Shown in pieces: positions 17,696 through 26,427 of a stretch of 64,000 bases of DNA (positions are counted from its first letter, which is position 1; the number at the start of each line of letters is the position of its first letter). A model generated the notes under the pieces. That model saw only the letters and a list, made by a program, of their open reading frames with translations, did not search any database and was not told where the DNA came from. Origin of the DNA: Bacteroidota bacterium (GTDB lineage Bacteria; Bacteroidota; Bacteroidia; Bacteroidales; Dysgonomonadaceae); NCBI GenBank assembly GCA_023437305.1, contig JAEZGN010000030.1, positions 62,001 to 126,000 of the forward strand, written 5' to 3'. The position numbers were made by a program, and so were the translations under genes.

Positions 17696-18121
17696 GCTAG
17701 CGTTCGTAAATTTAGGTTTTTCGAACCTTACTGTATCAATTACTGTCTCAATGAGTCCGTTCTGCTCTCCGTCAACATCCTCGTATCTGATTACGAACTT
17801 CTGATTTGTGGGAAAATCTTGTATCGAGACTTTAAATAGCCCTTGAGTATCTGTGTTGACACTATCTACATAATATGTTGCCTTACCGCTTTCAGACCAA
17901 GTATTTACTCTACCTAAAGCCACTTTTAGTCCGGATAAATCTTTATCCTTTTCATTTACGATTTTACCTCTTACTATAAATTTAGCTGTAGGGGTACCAT
18001 ACATCAACATCATATCACCGTCATCTCCGTCATCTCCATTATTACCACATGACGAAAAACCAAGCAGAATAAGCAAAAAAGACAAAATCTTTGAATAAAT
18101 AGATAAAGCTTTAATCTTCAT
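17621..18121 (-). CDS. Small lipoprotein of the rSAM/lipoprotein system, copy 2
   Basis: A 166-residue paralogue of the neighbouring lipoprotein, 37 bases upstream of it. It shares the signal peptide and lipobox (LLGFSSC), the core YGTPTAKFIVRGKIVN, the YYVDSVNTDTQGLFKVSIQD section and the same GGWYAGETTKDLGTIKL ending. It differs by an Asp/Gly-rich insert just after the lipid-bearing cysteine (NNGDDGDDGDMM). Nucleotide identity is high: one 41-base block near the 3' end is identical in both (17144-17184 and 17655-17695), so the duplication is recent or kept by gene conversion. It lies 84 bases after the stop of the GH57 gene and could be read from that operon or from its own promoter. Confidence 0.8.
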   Translation of the reverse strand: MKIKALSIYSKILSFLLILLGFSSCGNNGDDGDDGDMMLMYGTPTAKFIVRGKIVNEKDKDLSGLKVALGRVNTWSESGKATYYVDSVNTDTQGLFKVSIQDFPTNQKFVIRYEDVDGEQNGLIETVIDTVRFEKPKFTNASGGWYAGETTKDLGTIKLESSKEEK

Positions 18122-18205
18122 GATATAGAATAAATTTATTAGTATATAAATATCGGCTATCTATATACTATGATGCATATCGCATACCAAAAGTTGCATA
18201 GATAA

Positions 18206-19672
18206 TTATTTCTTTGCAGAAGGCTTAGCTTTTCCCTTAGCACTTACCTTCGGCTTCGCTATCTCATTTTTAGTTTCAGATTCTATTTTTGGTTTAGCTG
18301 CTGCATCTTTAGCCTTTTCTGTAACCTTCTGTTTTACTGTTGTAGCTTTAGGTTGAGGTTTCGCATCAGATTTCACCTTAGACGTTGTTTTAGACTTTAG
18401 CTGTGTTTCTAGCTTTTCAATTTTGTCTTCCAGCTCTTCTATTTCAGTTGCTTGGTTGTGAATAGTAGTTAGCAACGCATTAAGCTCTTCATTCTCAATA
18501 GAACTAGGAAATTCTGCTTCTACCCTCTCTTTGAAGTCACTCAATACATTCATATAGGTATTAAAAGCCTCGTATGGAGACGAATATGGACTAAATGGCA
18601 ATGCGTTTTTTGTTCCCATATAGTAAAAATGATCACTAGATTGCAAGTATACCCAGTCCTGTAATATACGTCTCGATTGGCTGAGACGAACACGTTCTGC
18701 TATTTCATATAACTTATTAAATGCCTCTTCTTGTAATGTATTACCCAACCATGCCGAAACATCTTTTTCTTCCCCTACCCATGAGATAGGATGCATAGAC
18801 GAAATTGAATCTACGGGCTTCATCGTTTTAAATATCTCCGATGGCGTAGCAAATCCAATGTTATTCTCAGCAGCGAAACGAGGCAAAACTCTCATGAATT
18901 CAAATATTCCGGAGCTTTTCTTTTGGAAATTACCTAATGCCTCATAATTCATAAACAGATTGATAACTTGCTCTTCTTTTGGTGTATTGGCTACCCAAGC
19001 AATAAACTTATCAGCAGTAAGCGGATATTCATTCCAACCATAGTTAGAAAAGCGAGTCGCAATATCGTCACTAAATCTAGCATTTCGTAGCAACAATTTC
19101 AGTTTTGGCTGTTCTGCTGCCTGATAAAGATAATTAGGGCTTTTCCATCCCAATGTACGCTTGGCTCCCTCTGTCAATATTCCTGTATAACCCATCTCAT
19201 GAACTAAATGTGCAATTTCGTCAGAGTATATCAACTCTGTGTTACGAAATACCTTTGGACGTTGTCCAAAAAGGCTTTCTATCTTATTGCTATGTTCATT
19301 TACCTGTTTTTTGAATTCTTCCGGATCTACCAAAGAGGCTAAAGAATGTCCTTGAGTTTCGGTCAAAAACTCAACACAGCCAGTATCTGCCAATTCTTTG
19401 AATCCGTCAATAACCTCAGGAGCATATATTTCCATCTGATCTAAAGCCACACCCGAAATAGAGAATGCAACCTTAAATTTACCTTCATACTCCTTTATCA
19501 TCTCAAGCATCAACCTGTTGGCAGGTATAAAAGAAACCTCGGCCACCTGTTGCATAAAGTCCTCATTGGCAAAGTCATCATAATAGTAATGATCGCCGCC
19601 AATGTTGAAAAATCTATAGCGTTTTAGCCTGTGAGGCTGATGTATTTGGAAATAGAAACATATATTTTTCAT
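18206..19672 (-). CDS. Glycoside hydrolase family 57 alpha-amylase-like enzyme
   Basis: A 488-residue cytoplasmic protein from the ATG at 19672 (MKNICFYFQIHQPHRLKRYRF), the usual GH57 opening with the QIHQPHR motif. The frame is open 27 bases further, but that start would overlap the glycosyltransferase stop. The conserved FRNTELIYSDE holds the probable catalytic nucleophile Glu, and FMNYEALG and GWNEYPL are other family blocks. GH57 enzymes hydrolyse or transfer alpha-1,4-glucans. After residue about 400 a coiled coil (EIEELEDKIEKLETQLKSK) is followed by a Lys/Ala/Pro-rich tail of about 60 residues with no catalytic role that can be seen. It is the third gene of the glycogen cluster, 17 bases after the glycosyltransferase. 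Confidence 0.88.
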   Translation of the reverse strand: MKNICFYFQIHQPHRLKRYRFFNIGGDHYYYDDFANEDFMQQVAEVSFIPANRLMLEMIKEYEGKFKVAFSISGVALDQMEIYAPEVIDGFKELADTGCVEFLTETQGHSLASLVDPEEFKKQVNEHSNKIESLFGQRPKVFRNTELIYSDEIAHLVHEMGYTGILTEGAKRTLGWKSPNYLYQAAEQPKLKLLLRNARFSDDIATRFSNYGWNEYPLTADKFIAWVANTPKEEQVINLFMNYEALGNFQKKSSGIFEFMRVLPRFAAENNIGFATPSEIFKTMKPVDSISSMHPISWVGEEKDVSAWLGNTLQEEAFNKLYEIAERVRLSQSRRILQDWVYLQSSDHFYYMGTKNALPFSPYSSPYEAFNTYMNVLSDFKERVEAEFPSSIENEELNALLTTIHNQATEIEELEDKIEKLETQLKSKTTSKVKSDAKPQPKATTVKQKVTEKAKDAAAKPKIESETKNEIAKPKVSAKGKAKPSAKK

Positions 19673-19689
19673 AATGTATTTTGTTTTTA

Positions 19690-20946
19690 TTATTGACATA
19701 GATTGTTATAAATATCCCTTACTTTTTGTCCAGCATATTCCCATTTAATATTATCCACCTCCTCTTTACCTTCTCTGCTCAAGAACTCAGCCATGGCGTC
19801 GTATGTACAAATAGAATATATAGCATCAGCCATACCCTCAACGTCCCAATAGTCAATCTTCACTGCCTTATCTAAGATTTCGGCACAACCGGACTGTTTT
19901 GATATAATAGTAGGAATACTGCACTGCATAGCTTCTAGTGGTGAAATTCCAAATGGTTCTGAAACCGAAGGCATTACATACACATCGCTTCGCTTAAGCA
20001 TTTCATATACTTGTTTTCCTTTAAGGAATCCTGTAAAATGGAATTTATCCGATATCCCTCTTTCGGCCGCAAGATAGATCATACGTTCCATCATATCGCC
20101 GCTACCGGCCATCACGAATCGTATATGCTTTGCCTTTTCAAGTACACGAGCCGCAGCTTCCACAAAGTATTCCGGCCCTTTTTGCATCGTGATACGCCCC
20201 AAGAAAGTTACAACCTTATCTTTTCCTTTTTGAGGCTCAATAGCTACAATTTCAGCACTTAATGGTTCTACTGCATTATGAACTGTAGTTACTTTTGCAG
20301 GGTCTTGATGATATTTTTCAATTACCGTACGCCGAGTCAGTTCACTCACACAGATAATGTGATCTGCGTAGTCCATCCCGTTTTTTTCCATTTGATAAAC
20401 CTGCGGGTTTACCTTACCTCGGCTACGATCAAAATCGGTTGCATGTACGTGTATAACCAAAGGTTTTCCCAAAACATTTTTCGCATGGATTCCTGCAGGA
20501 TAAGTCAACCAATCATGCGAATGTATTATATCATAATTATGAGTGCGAGCAATCACTCCTGCCACAATAGAATAATTATTTATCTCCTCGAGCAAATTGT
20601 CGGGATAACGTCCCGAAAACTCAATGCAGCCTAAATCATTTGTATGTAAATAATTAAAATCGCCATAAATATGATCACGAAGATCATAATACTCCTGAGG
20701 ATCCATATATTTCGACAGACGATCGCTCACGTAGTCCCAGTAAACCTCGCGCCAGGCTACAGGGGTATTGCATGCTCCTATAATTTTAAGAAAACTCTGG
20801 TCTTCATCGCCCCAGGGTTTAGGAATAACAAATGTGATTTCCATATCAGGCTGCAAAGACATACCTTTTGTCAATCCATAACTGGCTGTTCCAAGTCCAC
20901 CTAATATGTGGGGAGGAAACTCCCATCCAAACATTAATGCTTTCAT
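19690..20946 (-). CDS. Glycogen synthase-like glycosyltransferase (GT4/GT5 fold)
   Basis: A 418-residue cytoplasmic GT-B glycosyltransferase. The N-terminal loop MFGWEFPPHILGGLGTASYGL has the Gly-Gly sugar-nucleotide contact seen in starch and glycogen synthases. IHSHDWLTYPAG is the typical acceptor-side motif. The C-terminal domain begins VVTFLGRITMQKGPEYFVEAA and holds the donor-binding EPFGISPLEAM (E-x7-E type). The length and direct neighbours (debranching enzyme upstream, GH57 downstream) point to alpha-glucan synthesis rather than cell-surface polysaccharide. The nucleotide donor, ADP- or UDP-glucose, cannot be fixed from sequence alone. Confidence 0.88.
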   Translation of the reverse strand: MKALMFGWEFPPHILGGLGTASYGLTKGMSLQPDMEITFVIPKPWGDEDQSFLKIIGACNTPVAWREVYWDYVSDRLSKYMDPQEYYDLRDHIYGDFNYLHTNDLGCIEFSGRYPDNLLEEINNYSIVAGVIARTHNYDIIHSHDWLTYPAGIHAKNVLGKPLVIHVHATDFDRSRGKVNPQVYQMEKNGMDYADHIICVSELTRRTVIEKYHQDPAKVTTVHNAVEPLSAEIVAIEPQKGKDKVVTFLGRITMQKGPEYFVEAAARVLEKAKHIRFVMAGSGDMMERMIYLAAERGISDKFHFTGFLKGKQVYEMLKRSDVYVMPSVSEPFGISPLEAMQCSIPTIISKQSGCAEILDKAVKIDYWDVEGMADAIYSICTYDAMAEFLSREGKEEVDNIKWEYAGQKVRDIYNNLCQ

Positions 20947-21018
20947 ATATTCTAGTTCGAAACTGTTCTGTAAATTAATAATCTAAATCATATTGCCTAA
21001 GGAGAGATTCTTTACCAT

Positions 21019-22992
21019 TTAATACTCATCCCCAAACATTTTTTGAACATTCAGAGCAGTTAATATTCCTGCAACATTTATGGCATAAGAAATTTGCCCA
21101 TGTCCGAAATAAGGAATACTGCCATCGTATACAGAAGATAAAGAACCTATGCCATCGTTAGACATTTCGTCCTCAATCCCTATCAAAAGACGGTCGAGAA
21201 AAGACAATCCACTCTGCTGAAATATTTTCAGGTAAGCTTCCTGATATGCCCGCAACAGCCACGGCCACGCTGCACCATTAAAGGCACTGTAAAGGCGGTC
21301 ATACAATGAGCCTTCGCTCCTTGGACGAAAGCCAATGCTCTTAGGACTCAGAGAACGAATACCTTTAGGAGTTAATAATTCTTTAGTCACTATATCGATG
21401 ACACTTTTACTCTGTCGTTTATCTAACAATGGGTAATCGACAGCTATAGCCAATAACATATTTGGCCTGACACTCCAATCTACGAAATTACCCACGACAT
21501 AATCGTACAGATAGCCACTATCGTTAAGGAAGACTTCCAAAAACGATGTTTTGGTTATTTCAGCCAATAGTGTCATTTTCCGTTCCAACTTCGGATTATC
21601 CTGATTACGTGCTATTTCTTCATTAAATTTGAGTGCATTATACCAAAAGGCATTAACCTCAACCAAGCACCCTGTACGAGGGACAAGATAATGCCCATCC
21701 GAGATCTTATTATGCATCCAACTCGGATAACCGACTTTATTGTCTACAGTAAGCAAGCCATTGGTTAGTGGTTTCAGATTGGGGTGATTACCCTCTTGTA
21801 TGAAACTTACTATCCGACTCACCAAACTTGCATATTTCAAATAGAAACGCTCTGGCTCACACATTTGAAATTTTTTGAGTGCGCGTGTTAGCCATAGAAG
21901 AACATCAGCATCACCTATGTCTTTAAGAAATCCGGCAATCGGCTTTCCCTCCATAAATTGCTGAATTGTAGGTATAGCAGTATCAACAATCTCTTCAAAA
22001 GCATCTTTCTTCCCAACACCCAAAGTAAGTCCTTCCAAAGCCATAAATTGCTCTCGAGTTTTGACTTCACCCCAAGGATAGCCATTAAGTAAGTATAGTT
22101 CATCTTTTGTCGGACGATAATAAAACTGATGCGCTGAGTTTTTCAAACAGTTATAGAAAGAAGATCGAGGGGTGCGCTCTGTTATGCCTTTTTCAAACGA
22201 AAAAGCCAGCTTACTCGTATCTACCTGAATATCACTTGCTGAAAATATAATTGATTCTCCTTTCTGTATCGCCAGTTCAAAATATCCGGGTACATACAAA
22301 TCTTCTTTGTATGGCAATCCGTGATTCATATCCTGCATATACTCAATCCCTTTATACCAGTTTGGCTCAAAGATGAAGTTTACAGACTTATTAAATTGCA
22401 TGAATAAATCGGGGTAACCGCTATACATACACATGCTTATACCATTTTCGACCTCCTTATATCCAAGATTTGCCACCGAGTTTTCTTCTGTTAACTCATT
22501 CACATCTCTAAATGCTAAGAACGGCTTGAATCGCATCGTTGTAGGTGAATGAGCATCTATCAGTGTATATCTGATAAATATTGAGTTATCCTCTAAAGAA
22601 AACATCTTTTCCTTAGATAAAATAACACCCCCAACTCTATAAATAGTTCGTGGCAACGAATCACAATCAAATTCTCGTATATATTTATGCCCCATCGGGC
22701 TATAATTATTTCCATCATATTTATGTATTCCCAAGTTGAATTCGGCTCCATGTTGTATTACAGTTTCATCTAATGACGATAAGAGTACATGATTTGCCTC
22801 ACCCAAACGGGGTACAGGAAGTACGAGTAGTCCGTGTTGTTTGCGTGTATTGCATTCTACTAATGTTGTACAATGGTATGCTCCTTTTCGATTTGTTCTC
22901 AAAATCTCACGATAAAGCGAGTATTCGAGGTTAACCATCCGCGATTTATCAAATTTGAGGTAAGCATTGGTCTTTTTATAATTGTAATCCAT
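21019..22992 (-). CDS. Glycogen debranching enzyme (amylo-alpha-1,6-glucosidase)
   Basis: A 657-residue cytoplasmic enzyme with the two-part structure of bacterial glycogen debranching proteins: an N-terminal beta-sandwich (residues about 15-270, starting SLYREILRTNRKGAYHCTTLVECNTRKQHGL) and a C-terminal alpha-barrel glucosidase domain (about 300-650). The C-terminal domain contains GYPWGE, DADVLLWLTRAL, VGYPSWMH, VEVNAFWYNALKF and SEGSLYDRLYSAFNGAAWPWLL, all typical of the GH133-like debranching family. It would remove alpha-1,6 branches from glycogen. It heads the three-gene cluster and is followed after 72 bases by the glycosyltransferase. No clear TAnnTTTG promoter was found directly upstream. 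Confidence 0.93.
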   Translation of the reverse strand: MDYNYKKTNAYLKFDKSRMVNLEYSLYREILRTNRKGAYHCTTLVECNTRKQHGLLVLPVPRLGEANHVLLSSLDETVIQHGAEFNLGIHKYDGNNYSPMGHKYIREFDCDSLPRTIYRVGGVILSKEKMFSLEDNSIFIRYTLIDAHSPTTMRFKPFLAFRDVNELTEENSVANLGYKEVENGISMCMYSGYPDLFMQFNKSVNFIFEPNWYKGIEYMQDMNHGLPYKEDLYVPGYFELAIQKGESIIFSASDIQVDTSKLAFSFEKGITERTPRSSFYNCLKNSAHQFYYRPTKDELYLLNGYPWGEVKTREQFMALEGLTLGVGKKDAFEEIVDTAIPTIQQFMEGKPIAGFLKDIGDADVLLWLTRALKKFQMCEPERFYLKYASLVSRIVSFIQEGNHPNLKPLTNGLLTVDNKVGYPSWMHNKISDGHYLVPRTGCLVEVNAFWYNALKFNEEIARNQDNPKLERKMTLLAEITKTSFLEVFLNDSGYLYDYVVGNFVDWSVRPNMLLAIAVDYPLLDKRQSKSVIDIVTKELLTPKGIRSLSPKSIGFRPRSEGSLYDRLYSAFNGAAWPWLLRAYQEAYLKIFQQSGLSFLDRLLIGIEDEMSNDGIGSLSSVYDGSIPYFGHGQISYAINVAGILTALNVQKMFGDEY

Positions 22993-23366
22993 AATGTTAA
23001 GATAGATTTTCGGTATTAATAAGTTTAGAAACGGAATATATAAACTAAAATTACTTTATATAATTATCTTTTTTGTTTTTAAAGATATGAAAAATGTTAA
23101 CAAAAAGCGAAGCTTTAGTGTATTTTATTAACATTCCCTTATATACACTAATATTCAAATCAATACATCTTCCTCTATTTAGAATAATTATATATAATAA
23201 ACGCTTCCGTCTAAAACATACAAATAATTATCAATAAATGCTTTATGCGCAAATATTAACAAAGAGTACTTTAACTTATCCCAATAAAGTATATCTATTG
23301 ATAAGTATTTTATATATTTGTACTCCGAAAAAGGTAAAGTAAAAATTTTGAAATAATAATAAGTAT
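22993..23366. other. Divergent intergenic region between debranching enzyme and lgt
   Basis: This is 374 bases of very AT-rich sequence. The only element I can support is the lgt -7 box at 23313-23320. No hairpin, RNA gene or coding frame with recognisable content was seen. Confidence 0.5.
23313..23320 (+). promoter_or_regulatory. -7 promoter element of the lgt/flavodiiron operon
   Basis: TATATTTG, 46 bases before the lgt ATG, matches TAnnTTTG. Confidence 0.5.
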
Positions 23367-24227
23367 ATGCTTTCATTTATTACCTGGGATGTAAACCCTG
23401 ATGCTTTTGCTATATTGGGACGAGAGATACGATGGTATGGAATACTTTGGGCTACCGGAGTACTGCTTACAACTATTGTTGTACAAAAAATGTACAAGTC
23501 GGAAAAGCTACCCGAGAAGTGGTTCGATTCCTTATTCATTTATGTTCTCACGGGTCTTATTATAGGAGCACGATTGGGGCATTGCTTATTTTACGACCCG
23601 GTATATTACCTAAGCAATCCGTTAAAAATGCTGATGGTATGGGAAGGCGGCTTATCGAGCCACGGAGGAGCAATAGGCATGACAGTGGGTATATGGCTGT
23701 TTTCGGTCAGAGTTACCAAAAAGAGTATGATATGGGCTCTTGACCGATTGATAGTAGGTGTTGCCATTGGTGCAACATGCATCCGTTTGGGTAATCTAAT
23801 GAATTCTGAAATATATGGAGGAGCCACAACTCTTCCTTGGGGTTTTAACTTTGTACGCGATCCGCATTGGCATTTGCCAATAGCAGAAGGTGGTGCAAAC
23901 GAATTGCCATGTCATCCTACACAAATATATGAAGCATTGATTTACTTCGCTATTTTTTGTATAGGACTATATCTATTCTATAAAACAAATGCAAAAAACA
24001 AACAAGGCTTGATACTAGGGGTCTCTCTTATAGGGATCTTTCTTTCCAGATTTTTTATCGAATACATAAAAAATGTGCAGGAACCTTTTGAGGTTAATAT
24101 GATAGCCACTTTTGGTATTAATATGGGACAATTGTTAAGTATCCCATTCGTACTATGGGGTATCTGGCTGGTGTGGAATGCAACAAGAAAAAAAGAAACA
24201 ATAGAAAGCAAAACAATAAAGAAGTAG
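23367..24227 (+). CDS. lgt: Prolipoprotein diacylglyceryl transferase
   Basis: A 286-residue inner-membrane enzyme that transfers diacylglycerol from phosphatidylglycerol to the lipobox cysteine of prolipoproteins, the first step of lipoprotein maturation. Seven or so hydrophobic segments are visible. The diagnostic motifs are IRWYGILWATGV, GARLGHCLFYDPVYY, the catalytic region WEGGLSSHGGAIG, RLGNLMNSEIYG, the PCHPTQIYEAL block and the RFFIEYIK ending. The length is typical. The flavodiiron gene follows after 12 bases, so the two are co-transcribed. The many lipoproteins encoded in this window (rSAM lipoproteins, GH13, BtuG, BtuF, GldB) are its expected substrates. Confidence 0.97.
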   Translation: MLSFITWDVNPDAFAILGREIRWYGILWATGVLLTTIVVQKMYKSEKLPEKWFDSLFIYVLTGLIIGARLGHCLFYDPVYYLSNPLKMLMVWEGGLSSHGGAIGMTVGIWLFSVRVTKKSMIWALDRLIVGVAIGATCIRLGNLMNSEIYGGATTLPWGFNFVRDPHWHLPIAEGGANELPCHPTQIYEALIYFAIFCIGLYLFYKTNAKNKQGLILGVSLIGIFLSRFFIEYIKNVQEPFEVNMIATFGINMGQLLSIPFVLWGIWLVWNATRKKETIESKTIKK

Positions 24228-24239
24228 AAGTAATTTCGT

Positions 24240-25445
24240 ATGTTAAAACCAATTCCAATAGAAGATGACCTTTACTATATCGGAGTAAATGACCGTACTA
24301 AGAATCTGTTCGAAAATCTATGGCCACTCCCTAAAGGCGTATCTTATAATTCATACCTTCTTGTAGATGAAAAGACAGCTCTTTTTGATACAGTAGACGT
24401 ATGTTATTCTGATATCTTTTTTCATAAGCTGGAAATAGCCTTAAAAGGAAAACCTCTTGACTATGTAATCATCAATCACATGGAACCGGATCATTCGGGT
24501 TCTCTGGGATTGCTTAGAAACAGATTCCCTAATGTACAGATCGTAGGCAACAAACGTACGGCTGAGATGGTACAAGGATTTTATGGAATCGTAGATGGCT
24601 TAAAAGTTATAGAAGACGGAGAAGAACTATCTTTAGGTAATAAACATAAGCTTATTTTCAATCTGACACCAATGGTACATTGGCCTGAAACGATGATGAC
24701 ATATGATACTTATCATAAGATCATATTCTCTGGCGATGCTTTTGGAACATTCGGAACCCTTGATGGTGGTATTACAGATGCACAACTACATCCTGAACGC
24801 TACTATGATGAGATGGTTCGTTATTATTCTAACGTTGTGGGCAAATTTGGCTCTCCTGTACAAAAAGCACTTGAAAAGCTTAATACTCTCGAAATAAAAT
24901 ATATTTGTTCTACACATGGTCCGATATGGACTCTTGACGAACAGATAAAAAAAGTAATAAGCATATACGACAAACTAAGTCGTTATGAAGGTGATGAAGG
25001 CGTTGTGATTGCTTATGGCAGTATGTATGGCAACACTGAACAAATGGCTGAAACCGTAGCTTACGAATTGGCTCAACAAGGGATAAAAGAGGTTGTATTA
25101 CATAATGTATCAAAGCGCTCACACTCATATATTATACGAGATATATTCAAATATAAAGGTTTGATCATCGGATCCCCTACATATAATAATAAACTCTTTC
25201 CTGAGGTAGAGTATCTGATTTCGAAAATTGAAGGCCGTGATATGAAGCACCGCTATTTCGGATATTTCGGTTCTTTTACCTGGGCCGGAGCAGCAGTTAA
25301 GCGTTTGGCTCAATTCGCGACCGACAGTAAATTTGAAGTTATAGGCTCACCGGTAGAAATGAAGCAAGCTATGAACCTAAATACTTATGAAGACTGTGTT
25401 TCTCTGGGAAAGGCTATGGCCGACAGACTCAAACAAGACAGATAA
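24240..25445 (+). CDS. FprA-type flavodiiron protein (oxygen/NO reductase)
   Basis: A 401-residue cytoplasmic enzyme with a beta-lactamase-like diiron domain and a flavodoxin domain. All six metal ligands are visible: His80, Glu82 and Asp84 in NHMEPDHSG, His147 in MVHWPE, Asp166 in SGDAFG and His226 in STHGPIW. The FMN-binding flavodoxin domain begins near residue 255 with VVIAYGSMYGNTEQMAE and continues to GSPTYNNKLFPEVE and FGSFTWAGAAVK. Proteins of this class A reduce O2 to water or NO to N2O, protecting anaerobes. The electron donor (often rubredoxin) is not encoded nearby. It is the second gene of the lgt transcript. Confidence 0.95.
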   Translation: MLKPIPIEDDLYYIGVNDRTKNLFENLWPLPKGVSYNSYLLVDEKTALFDTVDVCYSDIFFHKLEIALKGKPLDYVIINHMEPDHSGSLGLLRNRFPNVQIVGNKRTAEMVQGFYGIVDGLKVIEDGEELSLGNKHKLIFNLTPMVHWPETMMTYDTYHKIIFSGDAFGTFGTLDGGITDAQLHPERYYDEMVRYYSNVVGKFGSPVQKALEKLNTLEIKYICSTHGPIWTLDEQIKKVISIYDKLSRYEGDEGVVIAYGSMYGNTEQMAETVAYELAQQGIKEVVLHNVSKRSHSYIIRDIFKYKGLIIGSPTYNNKLFPEVEYLISKIEGRDMKHRYFGYFGSFTWAGAAVKRLAQFATDSKFEVIGSPVEMKQAMNLNTYEDCVSLGKAMADRLKQDR

Positions 25446-25472
25446 GATATTCGTATTAAGTAGATAACAACA

Positions 25473-25507
25473 ACAAAAGCCATTCTTAAAAGAATGGCTT
25501 TTGTTTT
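25473..25507. terminator. Bidirectional terminator between flavodiiron and beta-barrel genes
   Basis: A 14-bp perfect inverted repeat (25473-25486 with 25491-25504) has a 4-base loop and is followed by TTT on the plus strand. It sits between two convergent genes and can serve both. Confidence 0.8.
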
Positions 25508-25529
25508 ATAGCAAAATAGATCTAAATTA

Positions 25530-26126
25530 TTAGAACACAAGGTTTATACCAAGTTCTGTTTGGCTAAGATCGAAATCGAATCCGAAATTATCACCTTTGA
25601 CTCCAGCATATTTTGCATGTTGATAACCTAAGAATCCGAATTTACCTGTTAAGGTAATTTTATCTGTAACATTAACTGCTACACCCGGACGGAAACCAAC
25701 TTCCCAAGCATTTAGTTTATACTTTTCAGCGGTAGTCTGACCTGCGGCTAACATATAATCAGTTTTTCCATAAGTATATGCTACGCCACCATCAACAAAC
25801 AGGCTACCCATTGTTCCTTTAAGGAATGACATACGAACGAAAGGATTTACAGTAAATGCATCTTTGAAAATAATATCAGAGTTTACAGAACCGCTTAATG
25901 CTGATTTATTGTGTGCATACCCCAATCTGATACCTACTCCCATATTATTAGTAAATGCATAACCTACTTCCGGAAGAATACGGTATGATGATACTCTCTT
26001 GCTACCATCAATTTTAGTGCTATTGAATCCAACGCTACCTCCAACCCATATCTGACCAACATCTTGTGCTGAAACTGTAGCTGTTAGACCTAACATAATT
26101 GCAAGTGTAAAAAATAATTTTTTCAT
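25530..26126 (-). CDS. Small outer-membrane beta-barrel protein
   Basis: A 198-residue protein with a clear signal peptide (cleavage near VSAQ/DVG), followed by alternating hydrophobic/polar strands: GQIWVGGSVGFNSTK, YRILPEVGYAFTNNMGVGIRLGY, FTVNPFVRMSFLKG and a final strand ending ELGINLVF. This pattern and the terminal phenylalanine fit an eight-stranded OmpX/OmpW-like or opacity-type porin-family barrel. The exact function is unknown. Its promoter region (GACCTTTG at 26205-26212, TTTG 18 bases upstream) lies next to repeated motifs shared with the divergent AraC gene, so the two are probably co-regulated. Confidence 0.8.
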   Translation of the reverse strand: MKKLFFTLAIMLGLTATVSAQDVGQIWVGGSVGFNSTKIDGSKRVSSYRILPEVGYAFTNNMGVGIRLGYAHNKSALSGSVNSDIIFKDAFTVNPFVRMSFLKGTMGSLFVDGGVAYTYGKTDYMLAAGQTTAEKYKLNAWEVGFRPGVAVNVTDKITLTGKFGFLGYQHAKYAGVKGDNFGFDFDLSQTELGINLVF

Positions 26127-26254
26127 AACTTTTAATTTTTTGTTTTTAATTTACCTTTATTTAATTAACTCAATATTTAAAGAATATACTTTTATTAGTG
26201 AATACAAAGGTCTAACAAAATAGATCACGACAAAAGACCTATTTTGACTTAAAG

Positions 26255-26346
26255 ATGTTCCAAAGTTCTTTTTAGACAGAGTTTTGGAAAATTGTAAACA
26301 ACAAAAACAATCAAAAATTCTTTTTATATGTCCAAAAGTTCTTTTC
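26255..26346 (+). repeat. Direct repeats ATGTyCnAAAGTTCTTTT, putative AraC operator
   Basis: Two strong copies, ATGTTCCAAAGTTCTTTTT (26255-26273) and ATGTCCAAAAGTTCTTTTC (26328-26346), and one partial copy TCAAAAATTCTTTTTA (26311-26326) lie on the same strand. A further related copy is at 27742-27768, beyond the AraC gene. Direct repeats near a divergent AraC promoter fit AraC-family binding, but no binding has been shown. Confidence 0.5.
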
Positions 26347-26376
26347 GGCTTTTTCTATATTTTAATGAAAATGTAG

Positions 26377-26384
26377 TATGTTTG
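26377..26384 (+). promoter_or_regulatory. -7 promoter element of the AraC gene
   Basis: TATGTTTG matches TAnnTTTG, 43 bases before the ATG at 26428 and just downstream of the last operator-like repeat. Confidence 0.55.
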
Positions 26385-26427
26385 TAATCATCTTAATCGA
26401 CTTTTTACAAAATAAGAATTCAAAAAT

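Larger units (their letters stand above)
26127..26427. other. Divergent regulatory region between beta-barrel and AraC genes
   Basis: This 301-base gap holds a probable minus-strand promoter (near 26205-26235), the AraC plus-strand -7 element (26377-26384), and the operator-like repeats described separately. No coding sequence was seen. Confidence 0.6.

Noticed and set aside
17110..18121. The tandem lipoproteins as SusD/SusE-type nutrient-binding proteins
   Set aside because: They are only about 160 residues, have no TPR-like helical structure, and no SusC receptor is linked.
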